A stretch of 64,000 nt of DNA from Superficieibacter electus (GTDB lineage: Bacteria; Pseudomonadota; Gammaproteobacteria; Enterobacterales; Enterobacteriaceae). The stretch lies in NCBI RefSeq assembly GCF_002915575.1, contig NZ_PQGD01000022.1, positions 1 through 64,000 of the forward strand, given 5' to 3'. Below are positions 1 through 7,538 of the stretch, piece after piece. Each line of letters begins with the position of its first letter. Within the stretch, counting starts at the first letter, position 1. The notes beneath the pieces are model-generated. The model made no database searches. It saw nothing but the letters and a program-made list of their open reading frames with translations, and was not told where the DNA came from. Both the position numbers and the translations under genes were made by a program.

Positions 1-74
1 TCACGGCCTTCCCCTTTCAGTTCATAACAACTGATTAAAGTTTATACCGAAGATGTTGCATTCCATTTAACTTA

Positions 75-305
75 CTATAAGCTGTAATTACTTGAAAATG
101 CTACAACACCCTTTTTCTCAGCCTCACGACCAACCTTGAACCAGGGATCGCCCATTTTTAACCCAAGTGATTTTGCTGCTGAGGAACGGGCTATTATGCA
201 GCCATCGTTATTAGACAGCACCACCACAGGTTTGCCACGGAGATCTGGTCTGAAAACTGTCTCGCAGGAAGCGTAAAATGAGTTAACATCGACTAGGGCG
301 AACAC
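75..305 (-). pseudogene. umuC: umuC 5' fragment (DNA polymerase V catalytic subunit), truncated
   Basis: The 76 residues match the N-terminus of UmuC-type Y-family translesion polymerases: FALVDVNSFYASCE carries the first catalytic Asp, followed by the VVVLSNNDGCIIARS block. Reading starts at a GTG that lies just after, and almost touches, the umuD stop, as expected for a umuDC operon. The family is about 420 residues long, but here a stop follows SSNYSL, and the DNA beyond it (toward position 1) no longer encodes UmuC. The gene is therefore cut at about codon 76, probably by a rearrangement or insertion whose other side lies outside the window. No polymerase activity is expected from it. Confidence 0.85.
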
Positions 306-307
306 TG

Positions 308-823
308 CTAAGCGCCCCTAAACTTGAATGAATGCACAAGATGGCGTACCACACCGAAGACAACGGTTTCGATGTCGTCAGTCAGGGGTATAGCTGAATA
401 TGCGGGATTAGCTGGCAACAGGGCTGGAGAAGGCAACAACTGCAGTCGTTTACAGGTAAACTCTCCATTTACAGCTGCAATGACAATATCACCGTGCTTG
501 GCCTCACGAATACATTCAACTATTAATAAATCTCCATCTCTGATACCGGCGTTACGCATCGAATCCCCTTCTGCTCGCACCAGGTAAGTACTTTCTGGAT
601 AGCGGATACAAAGGTCATCCAGGGAAAGACGCTTTTCAACATAATCCTGAGCGGGAGAAGGGAAACCACATGAAACCCCATCGCCAAACAAAGGAACACA
701 TGCCAGTGATGGATTGCTACCTGTAAGTCTGGCTATCGCCGCCATCATCAAAACCGGTGTGTTTGCTGAATTTTTCTGCGAACTTTTATCCCAACACATC
801 GTCTGTTCTAAAGGAATTGGCAT
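308..823 (-). CDS. umuD: UmuD-like SOS mutagenesis protein (S24 autoprotease)
   Basis: 171 residues with the complete UmuD self-cleavage machinery: a Cys52-Gly53 cleavage site followed by FPSPAQDYVE, Ser88 in GDSM and Lys125 in the strand after VNGEFT. The Ser-Lys spacing of 37 and the Ser-to-cleavage-site spacing of 36 match E. coli UmuD. In the family, RecA filament-stimulated cleavage makes UmuD', the partner of UmuC in polymerase V. About 28 extra N-terminal residues precede the usual start. The ATG at 823 is chosen because GAGGGGGG sits 6-8 nt upstream. A LexA box lies immediately upstream. The partner umuC is truncated, so this subunit may act with a chromosomal UmuC or be an orphan. 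Confidence 0.9.
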   Translation of the reverse strand: MPIPLEQTMCWDKSSQKNSANTPVLMMAAIARLTGSNPSLACVPLFGDGVSCGFPSPAQDYVEKRLSLDDLCIRYPESTYLVRAEGDSMRNAGIRDGDLLIVECIREAKHGDIVIAAVNGEFTCKRLQLLPSPALLPANPAYSAIPLTDDIETVVFGVVRHLVHSFKFRGA

Positions 824-843
824 AACTCGCCCCCCTCAAATTA

Positions 844-863
844 TACTGTTTATAAATACAGTA
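844..863 (-). promoter_or_regulatory. LexA (SOS) box upstream of umuD
   Basis: A 20-bp near-perfect palindrome with the canonical CTG-N10-CAG core at 846-861 and TA/TA extensions on both sides. It lies 21 nt upstream of the umuD start codon, in promoter position. By established knowledge of umuDC operons, LexA bound here would repress transcription until DNA damage. Confidence 0.88.
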
Positions 864-1028
864 TAATAATGCATTTTCAACGATGACAAGCTGTAACTAT
901 TTGGAAAAAAGTAACCTGATGAGTTTTAAAGAATTAATTAGTGTTCTCAGTCAGGTATCATGGATGTTCGTAATTGCACAAAAATTCCGCTATAGTCCCT
1001 TTAGAATTCACGTAATTCGGAGGGGGTG

Positions 1029-1397
1029 ATGTATCAGTCTCAAGAGAAACGCGCCTGGAATCGTGGCGTCCGTTTTGCGGGTATATGGAAACGAGCCAGA
1101 ACTACTCTATTAAACTGGGATAAACGGTGTGTGTCGTGGGCGGCTACTCATCGTCTACCGTCTTGGTGTGGGCATATCCCAATGATACCCATTGCATGTT
1201 TTGTAATCCTCACTTTTGGATCATTGTTTCTCATTAGTGCCGTGCTCTCACCTCATAGAAAACATCTCTCCGAAAGTGAAAATGCACCATGTGAGAACTT
1301 TATGGAAGAGCAGCCAGGTTATGGAAAATATCGTGATGGCCAGCATGGATGGGGATGGTACGACGCTGCAGGGCGTATGGTTAACGAGGATGAGTAA
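1029..1397 (+). CDS. Small membrane protein, unknown (cargo)
   Basis: About 122 residues on the plus strand, against the direction of the conjugation operon. The purine-rich GGAGGGGG sequence ends 2 nt before the chosen ATG at 1029 (a GTG at 1026 is an alternative). A basic, Trp-rich N-terminus is followed by one clear membrane segment at about residues 55-75 (IPIACFVILTFGSLFLIS). The hydrophilic C-terminus ends in a Gly/Tyr-rich stretch (PGYGKYRDGQHGWGWYD). I do not recognise the family. Composition is more AT-rich than the tra genes. It sits between umuD and the TraG-like gene, a plausible cargo slot, and its stop codon lies inside a strong hairpin. Confidence 0.55.
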   Translation: MYQSQEKRAWNRGVRFAGIWKRARTTLLNWDKRCVSWAATHRLPSWCGHIPMIPIACFVILTFGSLFLISAVLSPHRKHLSESENAPCENFMEEQPGYGKYRDGQHGWGWYDAAGRMVNEDE

Positions 1398-1415
1398 GGG
1401 CTCCCCCTTACTCAT
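1390..1415. terminator. Stem-loop between convergent genes, probable bidirectional terminator
   Basis: Perfect 11-bp inverted repeat (ATGAGTAAGGG / CCCTTACTCAT) with a 4-nt CTCC loop. It overlaps the stop codon of the plus-strand gene ending at 1397 and lies 17 nt from the end of the convergent TraG-like gene. On the plus strand it is followed by TTTGTG, a weak T-tract. Position and symmetry suggest termination of both transcripts. Confidence 0.6.
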
Positions 1416-1431
1416 TTGTGACAATTTACGC

Positions 1432-2952
1432 TTACTTCATAGCTTTATTTGCAACAGCATTAGCTCCAGCCTCTCCCAACTTACCTCCAGAGCTTTCAGC
1501 TTTTGCTGTTCCTTGCTGATATGCTGAGCTTAAAGCATTCCCGATGGTAACTCCTGCCCATGATAATGCCCCTAACCAAACAGCAGGAAGTACCAGAAAC
1601 ATAGTGCCCATAACCAGATTCATAATAAGGTCATCTGAGCTGTTCTGCAGTCCCGCCATATTGAACCGACTGTGTGTATCCGAACTGTACAACGCGGTTA
1701 ACAGCCAGCTGTCGAGCCAGCGCGCCAGTTCCCACCAGAATGTCAGGAAGTTAAGAGCAAACATCACAAAGGTCAGCGTAATAACGGTTTTGAATTCGTA
1801 GGCCGCAAATGCCAGGATCAGCGGCAGCATGACATATATTGCCATCAGCAGGATGGCCTGCACCATTGGCAGCGCCTGTCGCATCGCATCGAACGCCGGG
1901 AACGCGGCCAGACTGCCGAGGGCCGTACCGCCAATGGAGGCCACGCGCGCCGCGGCATTATCCAGGGTAAAATCGGCATTGCCGCCATAGCCGGCATACA
2001 CGTGACCATTCTGTGAGACAGTCAGGCTTTCCGGGCTTACCAGACGACGGATGACGGCTTCCTGATAGTCACTGTCGTTAAAGCCTGACATTTTCATTGC
2101 GGCCGAGATACGCAGCCACATATCGGGGTCGGCCTGATCTTTCACCCGCGCTTTCAGTCCTGTGTCCGTACTGCTCCACCACTCGCTGCAGGTGGGATAG
2201 CCTCCTCTTCCGGTATTGGGCCGGCCACTGTCCCGGCTGTCAGACCATGGGAACGCAGCCCGGGGCAGTTTGGACTGCAACGAAGGATAGTACCGGCTCA
2301 GGAATGTACTGCTGCCAATCCATTCGATATCACGCAGCGTAGTTTTGTCCTTTGTCTGGCCCTGATCCTGTTGCTTCCACAGATACAGCGCAACCGAATA
2401 GCAGTCGTTGGTGAAGTCCTGCAGTTCCTGCGCCAGCGCTTTGTTGTCGATACGCGTATGCTGCACTTCAAAGCGGATCTGCCGCATGTCAGGGCGGCAG
2501 GGAATGGTCGCCACGGCCGCCTGGGTTACCCCTTTCGAGAGTTTATGAATCAGCACCCACCACACCGGTGCTGCGGCCGTCTGGTCGTTGAGACTGGTGA
2601 CCACGCCGGCATACCCGCTTTCATCCGGCGCTTTTGGCGTCCACACACCACAGCTCTTTGCCCGGGTTGTGTCGTACTGCATCGTACTGAGGCTGACATT
2701 AATCAGCGGTACGCAGCAGGCAATCATCACCAGGAATCCGGCATACAGCGCGTTCTCGATACGAGGCAGCGACAGCATCCCCTTGTTGCCTTCATCCTCC
2801 CCCTCTTCACGGACTTTGAGCCAGATCCCCACCACCTTAAACGCCAGCGGCAGGACAAAAAGCCCGGTGCTCAGCAGGACATTCCACAGGCCGTTATTGA
2901 TCACCCAGCCGAGCAGCGTGAGAAAATACTCAAGATAGCTGTTTGTTGTCAT
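1432..2952 (-). CDS. TraG N-terminal-domain conjugation protein
   Basis: 506 residues, matching the TraG-N type membrane protein found at the end of the secretion gene block in SPI-7/PFGI-1-class ICEs. Hydrophobic segments cluster near residues 10-35 and 60-90 and again at about 355-470 (QAILLMAIYVMLPLILAFAAYEF, LIMNLVMGTMFLVLPAVWLGALSW), flanking a soluble, Trp-rich middle that is probably periplasmic. TraG-N proteins act in mating-pair stabilisation and pilus assembly at the inner membrane. It starts 2 bp after the end of the preceding small membrane gene, so it is probably the last gene of this operon. The C-terminal entry-exclusion domain of full-length F TraG is absent, as in the ICE homologues. 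Confidence 0.82.
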   Translation of the reverse strand: MTTNSYLEYFLTLLGWVINNGLWNVLLSTGLFVLPLAFKVVGIWLKVREEGEDEGNKGMLSLPRIENALYAGFLVMIACCVPLINVSLSTMQYDTTRAKSCGVWTPKAPDESGYAGVVTSLNDQTAAAPVWWVLIHKLSKGVTQAAVATIPCRPDMRQIRFEVQHTRIDNKALAQELQDFTNDCYSVALYLWKQQDQGQTKDKTTLRDIEWIGSSTFLSRYYPSLQSKLPRAAFPWSDSRDSGRPNTGRGGYPTCSEWWSSTDTGLKARVKDQADPDMWLRISAAMKMSGFNDSDYQEAVIRRLVSPESLTVSQNGHVYAGYGGNADFTLDNAAARVASIGGTALGSLAAFPAFDAMRQALPMVQAILLMAIYVMLPLILAFAAYEFKTVITLTFVMFALNFLTFWWELARWLDSWLLTALYSSDTHSRFNMAGLQNSSDDLIMNLVMGTMFLVLPAVWLGALSWAGVTIGNALSSAYQQGTAKAESSGGKLGEAGANAVANKAMK

Positions 2953-2954
2953 CG

Positions 2955-3293
2955 TCAGGCTCCCGGACCGGTAAACATCGCGTACTCACACAACGCGATA
3001 AAAAGCACACTGACCACACTGATGCGCAGCAGCGGCCGCCGGTATGCCTCCCGAAAACCCGGCGCATGCCGGATTTTCCAGAGGCCCCAGGCAACAAGCG
3101 CATACAGCGCCAGTCGCCACATCAGCCAGCCGTAACACGTCGACTGCATCCAGCTCCGGAATGCAGCAGCTTCAGTCGGATGTTTCATGGCGGTGTCAGC
3201 CATCATCAGTGAGACCACCATGAACAGCGCCATACAGGCGAGGAAGAAGCCGGCACGGGTCAAGACTTTCCTGACAGTCGTTTTATTACGCAT
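2955..3293 (-). CDS. Small inner-membrane protein of the ICE T4SS operon
   Basis: 112 residues from the ATG at 3293 (MRNKTTVRKVL). Two or three hydrophobic segments are visible: about residues 13-33 (GFFLACMALFMVVSLMMA), 55-73 and 85-104. The N-terminus is basic, suggesting it stays in the cytoplasm. It sits between the TIGR03755-type and TraG-N genes in tight operon spacing (2 bp before the next gene). It is a small membrane protein typical of this slot in GI-type conjugation clusters. No enzymatic motif is visible and its exact role is unknown. Confidence 0.65.
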   Translation of the reverse strand: MRNKTTVRKVLTRAGFFLACMALFMVVSLMMADTAMKHPTEAAAFRSWMQSTCYGWLMWRLALYALVAWGLWKIRHAPGFREAYRRPLLRISVVSVLFIALCEYAMFTGPGA

Positions 3294-3303
3294 CCTTATT
3301 CCC

Positions 3304-4779
3304 TCATTCAGCCGACTGCGGCGCTGCCATCTGGTTGAAGCGACTGTCGGTATTGTCATCGGACTGGGTCTGCGGGTTGGTTTCGACGCGCTGATTCTCC
3401 CTGTCGATAATGGTCAGCACAGAATTACGTGACAGTTCGCGCTTCATCTCCATCTCGTTTTTCAGCGCCGCGATTTCCCGATCCAGCGCCTCAATGCGCT
3501 GGCCGGCGGTATCAATGGCCTTTGGCTGGGCAGCGGCATTCGGCTCCGACATACCGGTAACCATCATGCGACGCATCAGCAGCGCCGTTTCCACCGTGTC
3601 AGACATGGCCAGTTCGCCTGCAAGGCGGGCGGTTAGGGCCGCGTTATCCGGATCACGCTGCAGGGCTTTAATCACGCCGGCCGTCACCGGCAGTCCGCCA
3701 GTTTTCAGCTTCGCCAGATTCGCGGCCGTGGGCTTTTCCGTACCGTTGACGAGCCTGACCAGCTGCTCAGCGTTGGCTTTGGTTGCCTCTTCCAGCAGTG
3801 GGGCAAAACCGGTGCCGGCAACGGTCGTACCGGGCTGGTCATCCGCATCACCGCTGGTACATTCACTCGCGTTGGCACAGGTGCGCATCGAGCGATCGCC
3901 CAGCACCTTCACGGTCATGGCCGCCGCCTCTTCCGCGCTGCCGAATTTAGAGCATGCGCCACCGTTACAGCTGCTTTCGCCCACGGTCGAATCAGACGTG
4001 ACGGGCAGACCGTTCATCATGTTGTAGCCGGCAGCGACAAGGTCATGGGTGACACGTATCGCGGGCTGCCCCGCCCCCCCACGTTTTTGGCCGCCAACCC
4101 AGTTACTACCTGACGCGCCGCTGGCCTTGCGACCTGCGTCATCAACACGAACTGCGTCAGCATCACCGCTGTTTACGATGGATTTGTACTCATCCATCAT
4201 GGCCTGCTGCGTCCAGTTACTGCTGTCGCTGAAGTCCATCATTTTTTTCGCCATGTTCTGGCAGTTGAGTTGCGCCTTGTCGAATGACACATTGGCCTGA
4301 AGCACGCCGTTGGTGAGCATGTCATACAGACCGGGGTTAGCCCGCTGAATGACCATCGCCGGCAGACTGGCCACCGCGCCGGTGGCCCCCTGAATCACGT
4401 CGCCCATCAGGTTTTTAAAGCCTGATGTGACGCCGTTGAGCTGGTTGCCGACTGTGGTTTTCAGATCAAAATTGCCGCACATCAGGTCACTGCTCCAGCC
4501 GGTATTCAGCCCCAGCTTCTGCATATTGCCGCGCGTGGCCGGCTGGGAAATGACCGAGCCGCCGCCGAGGGTGTAGAACAGTTTGTCCGACACCGCACCA
4601 TCGACGGACTTGCCGTAACCGATGGCGCTGTTGTTCACCTGCGGCAGGGACATGCCCAGGATGGTATTGTCATCATCGGCCGCGTGCGCGCCCGGGAGGA
4701 CAGTCAGCAGTGAGCCGGTCAGCAGCAGGCTTAAGCGAACGGCTGAAAATGAAGGTGTTTTTTTCACGGTTTTCCTCAT
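3304..4779 (-). CDS. ICE conjugation protein, PFL_4711 type (TIGR03755)
   Basis: 491 residues. An N-terminal signal peptide (LSLLLTGSLLTVLPGAHA) points to export to the periplasm. The mature part is rich in Asn, Ala and Gly, with Cys residues in SSCNGGACSKF and RTCANASECTSG that could form disulfides. A predicted coiled coil lies near the C-terminus (IEALDREIAALKNEMEMKRELSR). It sits directly after the TIGR03756-type gene with overlapping stop and start, the usual order in PFGI-1-class ICEs. Its role in the secretion channel is required in relatives but not biochemically defined; by position it resembles the F TraH-type assembly group. Confidence 0.8.
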   Translation of the reverse strand: MRKTVKKTPSFSAVRLSLLLTGSLLTVLPGAHAADDDNTILGMSLPQVNNSAIGYGKSVDGAVSDKLFYTLGGGSVISQPATRGNMQKLGLNTGWSSDLMCGNFDLKTTVGNQLNGVTSGFKNLMGDVIQGATGAVASLPAMVIQRANPGLYDMLTNGVLQANVSFDKAQLNCQNMAKKMMDFSDSSNWTQQAMMDEYKSIVNSGDADAVRVDDAGRKASGASGSNWVGGQKRGGAGQPAIRVTHDLVAAGYNMMNGLPVTSDSTVGESSCNGGACSKFGSAEEAAAMTVKVLGDRSMRTCANASECTSGDADDQPGTTVAGTGFAPLLEEATKANAEQLVRLVNGTEKPTAANLAKLKTGGLPVTAGVIKALQRDPDNAALTARLAGELAMSDTVETALLMRRMMVTGMSEPNAAAQPKAIDTAGQRIEALDREIAALKNEMEMKRELSRNSVLTIIDRENQRVETNPQTQSDDNTDSRFNQMAAPQSAE

Positions 4780-5771
4780 CAGATATCAGTGCTGCCCAAA
4801 AATTTCTGCCCGCGCTTTTTGCAGCAGCTGTAGGGCTGCCAGAACGCAAAGGCTTCATTGTTATCGCTCGCGGCGGTATAGCTCCCGTCCGGGAAGACGG
4901 CACATGACTGAGTCATGTGGGGAGCCAGCCGCTGCCATTTGTGATTGCGCGTGCCGGTGTTTTCCGTGACTTCGCCCGGTGGCCAGTACCCGTCATGATG
5001 GCTGCCCTGGAGCACCTGATAAACATGGGGCTGCCCGGCGCGGGTGATAATGTCTGCCACACGCTGCGCCACCACGGCAGAGGCTTTGTCATCATCGGTC
5101 TGGCTGATAAACCCCGAACGGGGATAGATGTTGCCCCACATATTGGCTGCTGCCTGACTGCCGATTTCCCGCTGGCCGGGCACAAGCGCTTCCGGATACA
5201 GGGACTCCGGTACGCCCGTGCGCCAGGCCGCCGAATCCAGCGTACTCAGGAAGTAAGGCATTAACGGGGTGGCTGCGGTATCACAGGAATAGCCCGGAAT
5301 ACTGCCGCCAATCAGGGAGGTGGCCGGGTGGCCAATCGCATCGGCATACTTGAAACGCACGGCGGACTTGCGCTGGCCGGGATTTTTCATGTCTGCCGGA
5401 TTGGCTCCTCCGGCAGAAACACCGGAAAGCCCGCTGGTCACGGCACTTTCCAGCCCGCCGGCGGTCTGGCTGACAAACGCCATTTCCTGCCACGGGTTGC
5501 CGCCCGGCGCGACATAGGTCGAAACGACTGCCTGAGGAATGAAGTGGGTGACTTTGACCGACGTGCGCACCTTGCAGCCAAAGGGGGTGCAGAACAGCCA
5601 GTAACAGATGCCACTGACACGCCAGCTGATACAGTTTTGCGATACGGCGCTGGCAATAATCTGCGCCGTGTTAAGTGCTGCAACAGCTGCCGGCGCGGTT
5701 GCCGTACCCAGTACCGTGGCAACCGCCAGCGAGCACACTGTGGTTCTGATGCGGGAAGGTTTTGTATTCAC
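4779..5771 (-). CDS. ICE conjugation protein, PFL_4710 type (TIGR03756; TraU-like)
   Basis: 330 residues with a signal peptide (AVATVLGTATAPAAVAALN), then a Cys-rich mature region: SQNCISWRVSGICYWLFCTPFGCKVR near residues 45-75, and later YSCDTAATP, QSCAVFPDG and YSCCKKRG. This pattern, and the length, match the TraU-like periplasmic mating-pair-formation protein of GI-type T4SSs, whose folding depends on disulfides. The gene overlaps the TIGR03755-type gene by a single base and overlaps the thioredoxin-like TIGR03757-type gene upstream by 4 bp. Translational coupling is likely. Confidence 0.83.
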   Translation of the reverse strand: MNTKPSRIRTTVCSLAVATVLGTATAPAAVAALNTAQIIASAVSQNCISWRVSGICYWLFCTPFGCKVRTSVKVTHFIPQAVVSTYVAPGGNPWQEMAFVSQTAGGLESAVTSGLSGVSAGGANPADMKNPGQRKSAVRFKYADAIGHPATSLIGGSIPGYSCDTAATPLMPYFLSTLDSAAWRTGVPESLYPEALVPGQREIGSQAAANMWGNIYPRSGFISQTDDDKASAVVAQRVADIITRAGQPHVYQVLQGSHHDGYWPPGEVTENTGTRNHKWQRLAPHMTQSCAVFPDGSYTAASDNNEAFAFWQPYSCCKKRGQKFLGSTDI

Positions 5772-6166
5772 TGACCACCCCCCCGGTTACGCAGGGAAGT
5801 GGCCACGTCAACATCCGTGGTGCCGTACACCACATCGCGGTCATCAAACACCACGGCCGGCACTTTTTTAATGCCCAGTTCCCAGGCCCGGACCACCTGG
5901 CGATAGGAATCATTCAGCTGCAGCTGTTTTTGTTGCCAGGCAGATGATGCCATAACCTGCCTGACCTGTGCTTCGGCCTGCTGCGGGTCTGCAGGCAGTT
6001 CCCCGAACATCTCGGCCTGCAGTTGGTCAGGACCATCAAGAAGTACCACCGGCACGTCCGGCGGCAGATTTGCCGGCAGATGCTGACTGTCGGTGAAGAC
6101 GACCGTGCCGGCCAGTACGGATGCCGGCAGCAGAGCCGGCAGGAAAACAAGTGAGGTCAGTTTCAT
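5768..6166 (-). CDS. ICE conjugation protein, PFL_4709 type (TIGR03757; TrbC/TraW-like)
   Basis: 132 residues from the ATG encoding MKLTSLVFLPALLPASVLAG, a clean signal peptide; longer in-frame starts would bury it. The mature protein has a TrbC_Ftype-like, thioredoxin-fold-like pattern ending in KKVPAVVFDDRDVVYGTTDVDVA, but without a CxxC active site. In this ICE class it forms part of the periplasmic pilus assembly set with the next two genes, with which it overlaps or abuts. It is the first gene of this block after the plus-strand cargo gene, so a promoter probably lies at about 6170-6380. Confidence 0.8.
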   Translation of the reverse strand: MKLTSLVFLPALLPASVLAGTVVFTDSQHLPANLPPDVPVVLLDGPDQLQAEMFGELPADPQQAEAQVRQVMASSAWQQKQLQLNDSYRQVVRAWELGIKKVPAVVFDDRDVVYGTTDVDVATSLRNRGGGQ

Positions 6167-6388
6167 GAATCGGGGCTCCGTCAGACTGAATCGCCTGACA
6201 GCGTGCCCGTGGCCGTTCAAAAAAGCCGCATTAAATTCTATACCCGAACAAAAAAATTAATCAGCGAATCTGTAGCTTTTGCAGTAGGAAATGATCACAA
6301 CCATTTAGCTAATGATATAACTACAGACGGTTAAACCCGGCATAAAGTACTAATCTGTAATCATTCAACTAAATTGCCAGAGGTGATG

Positions 6389-7048
6389 ATGAATATCAGG
6401 TATCTGTATGGAAAGGAGAAGATTCTTGGCCCCGTTATCCGCGACGAAGCTCCGATACGACTGTGTGACCTGACGCATTATTCACGCATGGAAAACGAAA
6501 AAATGCGCGATAATGAAATGGAAAAAATTTTCACTCCGGATCGTTATCAAGTTGCTATAAAAATTAATGGGCGCACCCTTAACCCTGACGATATGACTGC
6601 AGATCCCATGTTTACGCTATCGCCTCGTCATTGTTATTGTATATGTTTGAGTAATCGGCAAGATGAGCCAGAACTCTATGCTGCTTTTAAAGCTGATATC
6701 TGCATCGCATTCGACGTTGATCTCCTCCAAGAAAGACTTTCTCTTTTAGACCACAGATTCCCGGGTACTGAAATTAAAGGGAAAGATGTGATCTATTATC
6801 ATCCAGGAACGGCACCAGACAGCTTCACTCCTGAAGAACTTGTTTTTTTTAAACCAAATATATTTTCTCATGAAGCAGAGTATAGGATTGCGCTATTTTA
6901 TCCTCTAAACAAAACAGGGTTTGCATACGAGGGAGGAGTTTTACCTTTCAAAATGGAAGGTGAATCAATGTTCATGGATATTTCCCATCAGCAAAAAGGA
7001 TTTATAAGTGAATGCGTTAAGAAGGTTATGCGAAGGAAATCTTCTTGA
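6389..7048 (+). CDS. Unknown cytoplasmic protein inserted in the T4SS cluster (DUF2971-like pattern)
   Basis: About 219 residues; the ATG at 6389 has GAGG 5 nt upstream. No signal peptide or membrane segment is visible. Patterns such as RLCDLTHYSRMENEKMRDNEMEK near the start, a middle CYCICLSN strand, and a late HEAEYRIALFYP recall DUF2971-like proteins (early aromatic/Arg-rich block, central C(L/F)S strand, C-terminal E.EYR motif), some of which occur in defence islands. This is a weak similarity judged by eye. Its AT-rich composition and opposite orientation between TraC-block and TIGR03757-block genes mark it as cargo acquired separately. Confidence 0.65.
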   Translation: MNIRYLYGKEKILGPVIRDEAPIRLCDLTHYSRMENEKMRDNEMEKIFTPDRYQVAIKINGRTLNPDDMTADPMFTLSPRHCYCICLSNRQDEPELYAAFKADICIAFDVDLLQERLSLLDHRFPGTEIKGKDVIYYHPGTAPDSFTPEELVFFKPNIFSHEAEYRIALFYPLNKTGFAYEGGVLPFKMEGESMFMDISHQQKGFISECVKKVMRRKSS

Positions 7049-7084
7049 CCTCGTAGTCAATTTTATGACGTTACTTAGCAAAAA

Positions 7085-7103
7085 ACCGGCCCTGAGGGCC
7101 GGT
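7085..7103 (-). terminator. Rho-independent terminator between convergent genes
   Basis: ACCGGCCC-TGA-GGGCCGGT, an 8-bp GC-rich stem with a 3-nt loop. On the minus strand it is followed by six T residues (A-run at 7080-7085 on the plus strand), placing it after the gene ending at 7161. It may also act on the plus-strand cargo gene ending at 7048, since an AT-rich tract follows that way too. Confidence 0.75.
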
Positions 7104-7160
7104 ATGCAATATTGTTATTTTCTTTTTGTAATCATGCCCCTGGTGAAGGCAAGTCTGTAG

Positions 7161-7538
7161 TTATACGTCAAGCCCGTTAATCCACAGCATCAGATACACC
7201 AGGTCAGCCGAATCCGGCACCGTGATATACCAGCGCGGATGCGCATACTCCTCTTCCTGCGGCCAGCTCGTCTGTCCCGTCACGGTGATAAGAATATTCA
7301 CCGCCTGCTTCAGCTTTCCCTCAAGATAGATGGCCACGCTGCTGCTGAGTCCCACCCGGTGCGGGTGACACGTCATTTTGACCGGCCCGGTCAGGCGCTG
7401 CCTGAGCATCGCCCGCAGCCTCACCAGATGCTGATGTGTCGCCGGGAGCACGCCGGGCTCCCCCTGAGGCGACAGGGTGAAAAGCGCACCGCCACTGTGC
7501 TCATGAATGGCGGGTTCAGGGTACTTCAGTGTCATCAT
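7161..7538 (-). CDS. Conserved small protein following TraC, unknown
   Basis: 125 residues, no signal peptide or membrane segment. It overlaps the end of the TraC ATPase gene by 4 bp (ATGA-type), so it is translationally coupled to it. The sequence has beta-rich stretches (HPHRVGLSSSVAIYLEGKLKQAVNILITV, YITVPDSADLVYLMLW). I do not recognise a named domain. A terminator-like hairpin follows at 7085-7103, making this the last gene of the TraC-containing transcript. Confidence 0.6.
   Translation of the reverse strand: MMTLKYPEPAIHEHSGGALFTLSPQGEPGVLPATHQHLVRLRAMLRQRLTGPVKMTCHPHRVGLSSSVAIYLEGKLKQAVNILITVTGQTSWPQEEEYAHPRWYITVPDSADLVYLMLWINGLDV

Noticed and set aside
2371-3135. 254-codon open frame on the plus strand
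   Set aside because: Antisense to the TraG-N gene and its small upstream neighbour; His/Arg/Gln-rich shadow.
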